DNA of 6,077 nucleotides from Alphaproteobacteria bacterium UBA3439. Its GTDB lineage: Bacteria; Pseudomonadota; Alphaproteobacteria; Puniceispirillales; Puniceispirillaceae. Within the stretch, counting starts at the first letter, position 1. Each line of letters opens with the position of its first letter. The translations under genes and the position numbers were made by a program. The stretch lies in assembly GCA_002378605.1 (NCBI GenBank), contig DFSK01000002.1, forward strand, positions 1 through 6,077, given 5' to 3'. Under the pieces are notes generated by a model. It did no database searches, was not told the DNA's origin, and saw only the letters and a program-made list of their open reading frames with translations. Below, piece after piece: positions 1 through 6,077 of this stretch.

Positions 1-1371
1 AAAATCGTGCGCGATGCGCTTGCCGGAGGGGATGATGGTGAATTATTTCTCGAAATGCGTCATGCCGAAATGCTGGCCTTCGATGATGGTCGTCTAAAAA
101 CAGCAAGTTACGACCAATCAAGCGGGTTTGGTCTTCGTGCAGTGGCTGGCGAGGCGCATGGCTATGCGCATGCTGGCGAATTATCCGAAGCGGCTTTGCA
201 GCGCGCTGCCGACAGCGTGTCTGCGGTAACCAAGGGCTATAGCGGCAATGCCGCATTGGCGCCAAGCGCGGGCGCGAACAACCCACTTTATTCGGATCAA
301 AACCCTTTAAACGCCACCTCATTTGATACCAAGATCAAACTTCTGCAAGAAATGGACGCCTATGCTCGTGATTCGGATTCGCGGGTCAAACAAGTCAGCG
401 CCAGCCTGTCTGGATCATGGCAGGCTGTGCAGATCATGCGTGCCGATGGCATTCGTGTTGCCGATATCCGGCCTTTGGTGCGAATCAATATTTGGGTTGC
501 TGTTGAGCAAAATGGGCGCATGGAATCTGGCGGTGCCGGTGCTGGTGGCCGGGTGATGCTTGATCAATGGCTTAGCCCAGAAAGCTGGCAGTCACAGGTT
601 GATGAGGCCCTGCGCATTGCCATTTTGAATTTGCAATCAGTACCGACACCCGCAGGCGAGATGGAAGTAGTTCTTGGCGCAGGCTGGCCCGGTGTCATGC
701 TTCATGAAGCGGTTGGACATGGGCTGGAAGGCGATTTTAACCGCAAAGGCACATCGGTCTTTAGTGGACGCATTGGCCAGCAAGTTGCCGCCAAAGGCGT
801 TACCGTCATTGATGATGGCACGATTGCCGATCGTCGCGGCTCGATTACTGTTGATGATGAAGGCACGCCAAGCCGCCGGAATATATTGATCGAAGATGGC
901 ATCTTGAAAGGTTATATGCAGGACCGGCAGAATGCGCGGCTGATGGGCGTTGACGCCACCGGCAATGGGCGGCGCGAATCCTATGCACATGCCCCCATGC
1001 CACGCATGACAAACACCTATATGGAAAATGGCGACGCCGATCCGCAGGAAATTGTTGCCTCGATGAAAAAAGGCATTTACGCGGTGAATTTTGGCGGCGG
1101 TCAGGTGGATATCACATCTGGAAAATTCGTCTTTTCTGCAGCCGAAGCCTATCTTGTTGAAAATGGCAAGATTGGCGCACCAGTCAAAGGCGCAACGCTG
1201 ATTGGTAATGGCCCCGACGCCATGTCAAAAATCACCATGATTGGCAATGATACCAAGCTTGATAGCGGTATTGGCACCTGCGGCAAGGCCGGGCAAAGCG
1301 TTCCGGTTGGCGTCGGCCAGCCAACAGTCAAAATGGGCGGGGTCACGGTTGGCGGCACTGAAGCGGCATAA
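1..1371 (+). CDS. tldD: Metalloprotease TldD, 5' end cut off by the window edge
   Basis: TldD of the TldD/PmbA (modulator of DNA gyrase) family. With its partner TldE/PmbA it forms a cytoplasmic zinc protease that degrades unfolded peptides and matures some ribosomal peptides such as microcin B17. The reading frame is open from base 1. A GTG at 7 is in frame but is probably not the start, because the family protein (about 475-480 aa) has some 20-30 residues before the first one seen here. The zinc-binding HEAVGH (HExxxH) motif lies at nt 703-720, followed by GLEGDFNRKGTSVFSG. The C-terminal domain has GNGRRESYAHAPMPRMTNTY (nt 961-1020), NFGGGQVDITSGKFVFS (about 1087-1137) and the conserved metal-ligand cysteine in GTCGK (Cys codon 1279-1281). 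The end is natural, in TVGGTEAA before TAA. No tldE/pmbA is present in the window. All catalytic residues are present, so it should be active. Confidence 0.96.
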   Translation, partial: KIVRDALAGGDDGELFLEMRHAEMLAFDDGRLKTASYDQSSGFGLRAVAGEAHGYAHAGELSEAALQRAADSVSAVTKGYSGNAALAPSAGANNPLYSDQNPLNATSFDTKIKLLQEMDAYARDSDSRVKQVSASLSGSWQAVQIMRADGIRVADIRPLVRINIWVAVEQNGRMESGGAGAGGRVMLDQWLSPESWQSQVDEALRIAILNLQSVPTPAGEMEVVLGAGWPGVMLHEAVGHGLEGDFNRKGTSVFSGRIGQQVAAKGVTVIDDGTIADRRGSITVDDEGTPSRRNILIEDGILKGYMQDRQNARLMGVDATGNGRRESYAHAPMPRMTNTYMENGDADPQEIVASMKKGIYAVNFGGGQVDITSGKFVFSAAEAYLVENGKIGAPVKGATLIGNGPDAMSKITMIGNDTKLDSGIGTCGKAGQSVPVGVGQPTVKMGGVTVGGTEAA

Positions 1372-1381
1372 CCACCAGCAT

Positions 1382-1438
1382 TCAAGGCCCCTATGATCGG
1401 GCCAGATAATCGGGCCAGATGAAATGATCGGGCTTTGA
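1382..1438. repeat. 13-bp tandem repeat in the tldD/MFS convergent gap, possible bidirectional terminator
   Basis: ATCGGGCCAGAT occurs exactly at 1396-1407 and 1409-1420 (period 13), and a third partial copy, ATCGGGC, lies at 1427-1433. The array is bracketed by complementary arms TCAAGGCCC (1382-1390) and GGGCTTTGA (1430-1438): 9 pairs including one G-U, with a 39-nt loop. A tighter alternative is GGCCC (1386-1390) with GGGCC (1399-1403). The gap separates two converging genes, where a terminator is expected, but there is no T-run on either strand, so a classical intrinsic terminator is not shown. The repeat itself is certain; its function is inferred. Confidence 0.5.
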
Positions 1439-2632
1439 CTAGGCGGCCTTGATGACTGGCCGTCGTTTCAGCACGATCACAACAATCAGCAAAATGAATG
1501 TGACGCAGGCACCAAAGCCAAAGGGATAATGCGATCCACCAAGCTGGTATAGGGGGCCTGCCAAAACCAATCCGGCCACCTGTCCGAGCGAGGCAAACCC
1601 TTGAACCGTGCCAAGCGCCCCACCCATTGTTGTTTTGCCAGCAGCATTGCTGGCCGCGGCTGACAATGCCGGATTGCTAAAGCCAAAGCCAAAACAGACA
1701 GCTGTTGTTGTTAAAATGATCTGCGCCAGCGGATAGGCATCACCAATCAAAAACCCGACCGACAATAACGCCGTGATGATCTGTCCAAATACCAGCATGC
1801 TGGCACCAAACCCGACAGTGCCAACCTCGCCAAACCATTTTACCGCAACATTGATCAATCCGGCCTGCACCAAGACAATACAGACACCGATATAAGTAAA
1901 TAGCCAGCCAGTTTGGGTTGCGCCAAAACCAAGATAGTCACGAAGCAACAGAATATAGCTTGCTTCGACCTGCGCAAAGGACAAATTCAAACAGAAAAAG
2001 GCCAAAGCATAAAGCGCAAGCTCGCTTCGCAAAACCGTCATGATGCGGATGCCAAGTGGTGCTGGCGGTGCTTTTTCAGCTGGTGCCTTTGCCGCGCTTT
2101 CGGTAAGCCGCATCGACAAGAACAAGGCGATAATGCCGAAACCGGCAGCCAGCAAAAACGGTGCCTGATGAAGCGGGCCGTCACCAAACCCGCTAAACAG
2201 CCCGCCAAGAGCTGGCCCAGCAACGAATCCAGTGCCAATCGCCGCACCAAATAGCCCCATATAGCGAGCCCGATCCTTGGCCGCAACACGATCGGCAATC
2301 ATCGCCTGAATCACACCTGTATTGCCTGCAGCAAGACCCGCTAGAATCCGCGCGGCGAACATCTGCACAATATCACTGGAAAAGGCAAACCAGATATGCG
2401 CAAGCACATTGACCGCAAGGCTTACAATCAGCACTGGCCGCCTGCCAATATAATCGGACAAACGACCAAGAAGCGGGTTTGATAAAAACATGGCAAAGGC
2501 GAATGACGCCAGCAGCAGCGTCATCACCGTTGCCGATAAGCCAAGCGTTTCAATCACCGTATAGGGCAATACCGGAATCAGCGCGCCAATGCCGACGAAA
2601 TTTATAAACACCACAAGCAGCAAGACGGGCAT
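1439..2632 (-). CDS. MFS transporter, DHA1/TetA-like, probable drug or metabolite efflux
   Basis: A 397-aa inner-membrane protein of the major facilitator superfamily, probably a 12-helix proton antiporter. Helix 1 begins at residue 2 (PVLLLVVFINFVGIGALIPVLP). Signature motif A, GRLSDYIGRRPVL, lies in the loop after helix 2 (residues 56-68). The motif-B-like arginine is R95 in RILAGLAAG. Motif C, GFVAGPALGG (135-144, in helix 5), marks antiporters of the drug:H+ group and resembles TetA. A polar Ala/Pro/Lys-rich central loop (about 176-195) separates the two halves, and the protein ends in a basic tail (LKRRPVIKAA). The ATG at 2632 has an AAGGA ribosome site 10 nt upstream. It lies 56 bp downstream of gshA on the same strand with no clear terminator between them, so it may share that transcript. 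The substrate cannot be read from sequence; tetracycline resistance should not be assumed. Confidence 0.88.
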   Translation of the reverse strand: MPVLLLVVFINFVGIGALIPVLPYTVIETLGLSATVMTLLLASFAFAMFLSNPLLGRLSDYIGRRPVLIVSLAVNVLAHIWFAFSSDIVQMFAARILAGLAAGNTGVIQAMIADRVAAKDRARYMGLFGAAIGTGFVAGPALGGLFSGFGDGPLHQAPFLLAAGFGIIALFLSMRLTESAAKAPAEKAPPAPLGIRIMTVLRSELALYALAFFCLNLSFAQVEASYILLLRDYLGFGATQTGWLFTYIGVCIVLVQAGLINVAVKWFGEVGTVGFGASMLVFGQIITALLSVGFLIGDAYPLAQIILTTTAVCFGFGFSNPALSAAASNAAGKTTMGGALGTVQGFASLGQVAGLVLAGPLYQLGGSHYPFGFGACVTFILLIVVIVLKRRPVIKAA

Positions 2633-2642
2633 GATTTAAGAA

Positions 2643-2647
2643 TCCTT
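2643..2647 (-). promoter_or_regulatory. Ribosome binding site of the MFS gene
   Basis: The minus strand reads AAGGA, 10 nt before the ATG at 2632. It is the only good Shine-Dalgarno match near this start and supports it. Confidence 0.5.
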
Positions 2648-2688
2648 AATGCGCGGCACAGCTAAATCTGGCGGCAATTTCGATGCTG

Positions 2689-4053
2689 TTAATATTGGTT
2701 TGACGTGAAAACCTGATCAATATCTTCTGCCCAATCACCATGATAAAGATCAAGCATCACTTCAGCTGGTGTTTTTTGCGTTGCAATCACTTTACGCAAT
2801 GGCTGCAAGAACCCGCTTTCATCATCACCGCCATCATCAAAAATGCCACGGTTACGCAGCCCTTTTGAGGCAATATCAATGGTCTTTTTGGCAAGGGTGG
2901 CGACATCATGCGAACCAAGCTTTCCGCGAAGCCCGTCCTTTGCCACTGACAAGCGCGCCGCCATTACATCATCAGCACCGATATCACGAACCAGATCTTC
3001 GGCCTCAGCCAGCGCATCATCACAATATAATAGCCCAACCCAATAGGCAGGAAGCGCGCAGATATTGGCCCAAGACCCGCTATCAGCACCACGCATTTCC
3101 AGATATTGCTTTAACCGCACTTCGGGAAAGGCGGTGGTAATATGGTCTTCAAAATCGGCCATTTGCGGCGGCTCACCCTCAAAACCGACAAGCGTTCCAC
3201 CCAGATAATCGCGGAAAGATTTTCCAGCAACATCAACATAATCTTCGCCGCGATGCAGAAAATACATCGGGACATCAAGAATATAATCGATCCATTGTTC
3301 ATAGCCAAAATGCGGGTCGAACACACAAGATGGCACACCGCATCTTGCATTGTCAGTGTCAGTCCAGACATGCGCACGCCCCGATAACCAGCCAGACGGT
3401 TTGCCATCTTTAAATGGCGAATTGGCAAACAGAGCAGTTGCCACCGGTTGCAGGGCTAGCGATGTGCGGAATTTCCGCCGCATATCGGCCTCGTCAGCAT
3501 AATCAAGATTCACCTGAACCGTGCAAGAGCGCAGCATCATATCAAGCCCCATTGTGCCGACCTTCGGCATATGGTTTCGCATGATCCGATAGCGGCCTTT
3601 GGGCATCCATGAAATATCGTCGCGGCTCCATTTTGGCTGAAACCCAATGCCAAGCATCCCAACCCCAAGCGCCGATGACACTGCCCGCATATGACGCAAA
3701 TGGCGGCCGGTTTCGGCACAGGTCTGGTGCAGGTTTGACAGTGGCGCACCCGATAATTCCAATTGTCCACCAGGCTCAAGCGATACCGAGCCACCATCGC
3801 CATCTTTCAGGCCAATGATTTTGCCTTTTTCAATGATTGGCGTTGCCTTATCGCCAATTGCCTTGCATAGCGCGTTAAGCATTGCTTCAACGCCGCTATC
3901 GCCGTCATAGGCAACAGGCCGTAAATTGTCGCGATGAAACAGAAATTTTTCATGTTCGGTTCCGATGCGCCAATCAGCAGCAGGTTTTTCGCCTTTGGCT
4001 AGCCATTCCACAAGCTGTCCGACATCTTTGATGATCGTGCTATGATTACCCAT
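2689..4053 (-). CDS. gshA: Glutamate-cysteine ligase, plant/alphaproteobacterial type
   Basis: Catalyses ATP-dependent joining of L-glutamate and L-cysteine to gamma-glutamylcysteine, the first and usually rate-limiting step of cytosolic glutathione synthesis. It belongs to the GCS2-type family shared by alphaproteobacteria and plants, not the E. coli GshA type. Motifs, numbered from the chosen start (454 aa): GTEHEKFLF (31-39), SLEPGGQLELSGAP (91-104), MLRSCTVQVNLDY (172-184), FANSPF (209-214), FDPHFGYEQWIDY (245-257) and FPEVRLKQYLEMRGAD (309-324). These cover the glutamate- and ATP-binding core, and the length is normal. I chose the ATG at 4053 because AAAGGG stands 8 nt before it. An in-frame ATG at 4071 would add six residues (MQRANR) but has no ribosome site. 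rsmE ends 70 bp upstream and the MFS gene follows, so all three may form an operon. The two cysteines of the plant redox switch are absent. gshB is not in the window. Confidence 0.95.
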   Translation of the reverse strand: MGNHSTIIKDVGQLVEWLAKGEKPAADWRIGTEHEKFLFHRDNLRPVAYDGDSGVEAMLNALCKAIGDKATPIIEKGKIIGLKDGDGGSVSLEPGGQLELSGAPLSNLHQTCAETGRHLRHMRAVSSALGVGMLGIGFQPKWSRDDISWMPKGRYRIMRNHMPKVGTMGLDMMLRSCTVQVNLDYADEADMRRKFRTSLALQPVATALFANSPFKDGKPSGWLSGRAHVWTDTDNARCGVPSCVFDPHFGYEQWIDYILDVPMYFLHRGEDYVDVAGKSFRDYLGGTLVGFEGEPPQMADFEDHITTAFPEVRLKQYLEMRGADSGSWANICALPAYWVGLLYCDDALAEAEDLVRDIGADDVMAARLSVAKDGLRGKLGSHDVATLAKKTIDIASKGLRNRGIFDDGGDDESGFLQPLRKVIATQKTPAEVMLDLYHGDWAEDIDQVFTSNQY

Positions 4054-4061
4054 GCGGTTTG

Positions 4062-4067
4062 CCCTTT
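4062..4067 (-). promoter_or_regulatory. Ribosome binding site deciding the gshA start
   Basis: The minus strand reads AAAGGG, 8 nt before the ATG at 4053. It lies inside the first codons of the longer alternative that begins at 4071, so it argues for the shorter protein. No comparable site precedes 4071. Confidence 0.55.
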
Positions 4068-4123
4068 GCATTCAGGCCATGGTGAGACAAATCACCCAAG
4101 CCGGTTTCAGCCAGATCAAATGG

Positions 4124-4876
4124 CTAACTCTGCCAATCTCCGCAAATTGACTGATAACAGGAAAGTGCCGAAATGGCGGCGGTATCAGCGCGCAATATGC
4201 GCGGCCCTAAGGAAATTTTCAAACAATTAATTCTTGCCTGCAAATAGGTTCTCTCCGCTGGAGAAAACCCGCCTTCTGGCCCGATTAAGATAGCTGCCTT
4301 GTCATGCGGTGGCGCGGTGGCAAGCGCGGCGGTGATATTCAAGGCCGGATGGCCAGCGCTAGCCTCGTCACACCAAATCAAAAGACGATCATCTTCACAG
4401 GCGGCAAGAATGTCATGCAATGCGTCAAAAGATCTGATTTCAGCAATATCCAGACGTTCGGTCTGTTCAGCAGCTTCAATCGCATTCGCCGCCAGCCGGT
4501 CATCATTGACCCGGCTAATCTGGCAATAATCGGTTTTGACTGGCCAGATCACCCGCACCCCTAATTCACTGGCTTTTTGCGCAATGAAATCAAGCCTTGC
4601 CTTTTTCACCGGCGCAAATAGCAACCATAAGTCACGGCAAAAAATCTGCTGGCGGCGCTGATCGGCAATGGTGATCGAACATTGCTTTTTCGCCACCGCA
4701 GTAATCGATGCGTTGAATTCACCATCAACACCATTGAAAACACCAATCACCGCGCCAAGATTCAAACGAAGCACATGCAGCAAATAATGCATCTGATCGG
4801 ATGGCAGCGTGATAACGGCACCCTCGGCAAGCGGCGCATCAATATAAAGACGCGCTTTGATATCTGTTTGTTCCAT
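4124..4876 (-). CDS. rsmE: 16S rRNA (uracil-1498-N3)-methyltransferase RsmE
   Basis: Methylates N3 of U1498 in 16S rRNA of the 30S subunit, using S-adenosylmethionine. With the start at 4876 the protein is 250 aa, usual for the family. The N-terminal PUA-like RNA-binding domain includes KARLYIDAPLAEGA and the HYLLHVLRL segment. The C-terminal SPOUT (trefoil-knot) domain begins near APVKKARLDFIAQKASELGV, passes EAAEQTERLDI, and ends in the SAM-binding knot motifs IGPEGGFSPAE and LGPRILRADTAAISAL. The more usual form of the last motif is LRAETA, so Asp replaces Glu here. Start choice is uncertain. ATG 4876 fits the family N-terminus best, but in-frame ATG 4897 (257 aa) and TTG 4912 (262 aa) are possible, and none has a convincing ribosome site. 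The gene is divergent from ubiA and lies upstream of gshA, with which it may be co-transcribed. Confidence 0.94.
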   Translation of the reverse strand: MEQTDIKARLYIDAPLAEGAVITLPSDQMHYLLHVLRLNLGAVIGVFNGVDGEFNASITAVAKKQCSITIADQRRQQIFCRDLWLLFAPVKKARLDFIAQKASELGVRVIWPVKTDYCQISRVNDDRLAANAIEAAEQTERLDIAEIRSFDALHDILAACEDDRLLIWCDEASAGHPALNITAALATAPPHDKAAILIGPEGGFSPAERTYLQARINCLKISLGPRILRADTAAISALSCYQSICGDWQS

Positions 4877-4959
4877 CTCTTGATATGTACTGCCCATTAT
4901 GAATCGTGACAAGCAGTCTTGGGGTGAAACATTTTTGCTTTTTACCGCTTTATTCGCTA
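4877..4959. promoter_or_regulatory. Divergent rsmE/ubiA intergenic region, presumed to hold both promoters
   Basis: With the preferred starts, 83 bp separate two head-to-head genes, so promoters in both directions must lie here or inside the 5' ends of the genes. On the minus strand TTGTCA (a 5/6 match to -35) is followed after 17 nt by a poor -10, TACATA. A better -10-like CATAAT lies at 4896-4901 but lacks a matching -35. I see no convincing pair for ubiA and no operator-like palindrome. The function rests on gene orientation, not on clear motifs. Confidence 0.35.
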
Positions 4960-5904
4960 ATGACTATCGTCATGACGATTGGCACCCCTTCATCCCATAC
5001 CGATATCCAGTCACGCGGCTGGTGGCACGGGCTGCCCGCATCATGGCACCCCTTCATCTATCTGGCACGCCTTGACCGGCCAATTGGCTGGTGGTTGCTT
5101 TTGCTTCCGGGCTGGTGGTCAATTGCGCTTGGTGCGACAAGTCTTAGTTCGATGGTTTGGGTTATGATGCTGTTTCTGATTGGTGCCATTGCCACCCGGG
5201 CCGCAGGATGCATCATCAATGACATGTGGGATCGCCGCCTTGACCAGCGCGTTGGCCGGACGAGCGCACGCCCACTTGCCGCTGGCACCATATCAATGCT
5301 TCAAGCTAGCCTATTTTTGATGTCGTTCGGGCTGATTGGCCTGTTTATCCTGTTTCAACTGCCCCTTCTGGCGATTTATGTTGGGCTTGCCGCCGCGCCG
5401 CTTGTGGTTCTGTACCCTCTTGCCAAGCGCGTAACATGGTTTCCGCAATTTGTGCTTGGACTGACATTTTCCTGGGGTGTGTTTCTCGGCTGGGTTGCCG
5501 TTACTGGCACCCTTCCCGATCTATCGATCATGCTTATTTACGCCGGCTGTGCAGCATGGGTTTTTGGCTATGACACGATTTACGCCATTCAAGATATGCA
5601 AGATGATCGCATTGTCGGGGTCAAATCATCGGCCCTTGCCCTTGCCCAAAACATCAAAGGCGGTGTTGGAACAGCCTATATTCTGGCAATCAGCCTGATT
5701 GCGGCTGGATTGCTAACATTTGATCATCAACCGGTTGCTGCAGCCTGGCTTGGCCTTGCTGGCATGGCGATTCACCTTGGCCATCAAATTTGGCGACTGA
5801 AAAGCGATGATGCCGTTTTGGCACTTGCGCTTTTCAAATCAAATCGCAATGCCGGTCTTTTGCTGATTGCTGGATTGGTGCTTGATCGGCTTCTTGCCAA
5901 CTAG
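4960..5904 (+). CDS. ubiA: 4-hydroxybenzoate polyprenyltransferase UbiA
   Basis: Integral inner-membrane prenyltransferase that attaches the polyprenyl tail to 4-hydroxybenzoate, the membrane-committing step of ubiquinone synthesis. Numbered from ATG 4960 (314 aa), the first Mg-diphosphate motif is NDMWDRRLD (N87, D88, D91, D95). The second is YDTIYAIQDMQDD (D205, D212, D216), followed by the family's GVKSSA segment. The N-terminal RLDRPIGWWLLLLPGWW (about 37-53) is the usual alphaproteobacterial helix 1, and hydrophobic helices fill the rest of the protein. Start choice is open. GTG 4906 would give 332 aa and ATG 4972 would give 310 aa, close to typical UbiA; no start has a good ribosome site. 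I chose the upstream ATG of the close pair. A 15-bp direct repeat spans the N-terminal coding region. The gene is divergent from rsmE and converges on the gene at the right edge. Other UbiA-family substrates are possible but unlikely, given the close match to UbiA proper. Confidence 0.94.
   Translation: MTIVMTIGTPSSHTDIQSRGWWHGLPASWHPFIYLARLDRPIGWWLLLLPGWWSIALGATSLSSMVWVMMLFLIGAIATRAAGCIINDMWDRRLDQRVGRTSARPLAAGTISMLQASLFLMSFGLIGLFILFQLPLLAIYVGLAAAPLVVLYPLAKRVTWFPQFVLGLTFSWGVFLGWVAVTGTLPDLSIMLIYAGCAAWVFGYDTIYAIQDMQDDRIVGVKSSALALAQNIKGGVGTAYILAISLIAAGLLTFDHQPVAAAWLGLAGMAIHLGHQIWRLKSDDAVLALALFKSNRNAGLLLIAGLVLDRLLAN
4980..5058. repeat. 15-bp direct repeat in the 5' end of ubiA
   Basis: TGGCACCCCTTCATC occurs exactly at 4980-4994 and 5044-5058. 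The offset is 64 bp, which is not a multiple of three, so the copies are read in different frames. The second encodes the conserved WHPFI of UbiA. The first is read as part of IGTPSS in the variable N-terminal tail, yet in a +1-shifted frame it would also read WHPFI. A local duplication is the likely origin. Confidence 0.7.
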
Positions 5905-5909
5905 CCCAT

Positions 5910-5933
5910 CTTATTTAGGCTATCATAGATAAG
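5910..5933. other. AT-rich inverted repeat at the ubiA / right-edge gene junction
   Basis: CTTATTTA (5910-5917) pairs with TAGATAAG (5926-5933): 8 pairs including one G-U, with an 8-nt loop. It lies just after the ubiA stop and overlaps the last codons and stop of the opposite gene, a place where a shared terminator could sit. The stem is A/T-rich and no T-run follows on either strand, so terminator activity is doubtful. Confidence 0.3.
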
Positions 5934-6077
5934 CATCAATCCCGTCAATATGAACCGACTGTAATTGCCATGGCGGATTTTGCGGCTGGATTGCAAAGGG
6001 GCGCAGCCGGTCAATAATGGCATCACGCGCCGATTTGTCGGCCTGCATTTCAGCAATGAATTGCGACATTGTCCGAT
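5923..6077 (-). CDS. C-terminal end of an unidentified minus-strand gene, cut by the window edge
   Basis: The minus strand is open from the right edge for 50 codons to a TGA at 5923-5925, with a TAG two codons beyond that stop in the gene to its right frame excluded. The tail carries an acidic/basic amphipathic stretch (FIAEMQADKSARDAIIDRLR) followed by PFAIQPQNPPWQLQSVHIDG and ends DAYL. I do not recognise the family. An internal ATG at 6069 would give a free-standing 48-aa protein, but I see no ribosome site within the 8 bases left upstream, so the end of a longer gene is more likely. Support for it being real: codon use resembles the neighbours, the reading is plausible protein, the other two minus frames give a stop or poor sequence, and it tucks neatly against ubiA with an 18-bp convergent gap. 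No function can be assigned. Confidence 0.55.
   Translation of the reverse strand, partial: RTMSQFIAEMQADKSARDAIIDRLRPFAIQPQNPPWQLQSVHIDGIDAYL

Noticed and set aside
637..990. A 117-codon minus-strand open frame opposite tldD
   Set aside because: It lies entirely within the strongly conserved catalytic region of tldD, its translation resembles no protein I know, and it has no supporting start site. It is a shadow of the real gene.
1913..2254. A 113-codon plus-strand open frame opposite the MFS gene
   Set aside because: It is antisense to conserved MFS helices, and its translation is Lys/Gln/Cys-rich without domain character. Treated as a shadow.
2769..3140. A 123-codon plus-strand open frame opposite gshA
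   Set aside because: The translation is His/Gln/Arg-rich low-complexity sequence, the mirror image of the gshA reading frame, with no motif or ribosome site.
4081..4096. Short hairpin GGTGA/TCACC between rsmE and gshA, considered as an attenuator or terminator
   Set aside because: The stem is only 5 bp with a 6-nt loop and no T-run; such pairs are frequent by chance.
4935..4965. Possible ubiA promoter TTGCTT-17 nt-TAATGA
   Set aside because: The -10 matches consensus at only two positions and overlaps the likely start codon.
4899..5075. Small plus-strand frame from ATG 4899 as a separate leader peptide
   Set aside because: It overlaps ubiA, lacks a ribosome site, and its only recognisable segment (WHPFI) comes from the repeat shared with ubiA.

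Overview
This window looks like ordinary chromosomal housekeeping DNA from a Gram-negative alphaproteobacterium. Base composition is roughly half G+C by eye. Three things point to the lineage: the glutamate-cysteine ligase is of the plant/alphaproteobacterial type, the UbiA and RsmE sequences are of alphaproteobacterial character, and ubiA sits divergent to rsmE with gshA behind rsmE, an arrangement I recall as common in that class. A marine, SAR116-like member would fit the composition, but that is only a guess.

Layout, left to right. The window opens inside tldD (+ strand), a TldD/PmbA-family metalloprotease missing only its first few tens of residues. A 67-bp convergent gap with 13-bp tandem repeats follows. 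Three minus-strand genes come next, in transcription order rsmE (16S rRNA m3U1498 methyltransferase), gshA (first step of glutathione synthesis) and a DHA1/TetA-like MFS transporter. The gaps between them are short (about 70 and 56 bp), so co-transcription is plausible. Head-to-head with rsmE is ubiA (+ strand), the 4-hydroxybenzoate polyprenyltransferase of ubiquinone synthesis. The right edge holds the last 50 codons of a minus-strand gene I do not recognise, convergent with ubiA and only 18 bp from it.

Functionally the genes cover peptide turnover, ribosome modification, thiol redox, efflux and quinone synthesis. The likely rsmE-gshA-MFS operon is the only obvious functional grouping; a link between glutathione and the transporter is speculative.

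I found no RNA genes, CRISPR, insertion sequence or defence system, and nothing that amounts to a new system. The points worth a second look are small: a frame-shifted 15-bp repeat at the ubiA N-terminus, the absence of the plant-type regulatory cysteines in GshA, the repeated intergenic element after tldD, and unresolved starts for ubiA and rsmE. No gene-free stretch exceeds 100 bp.
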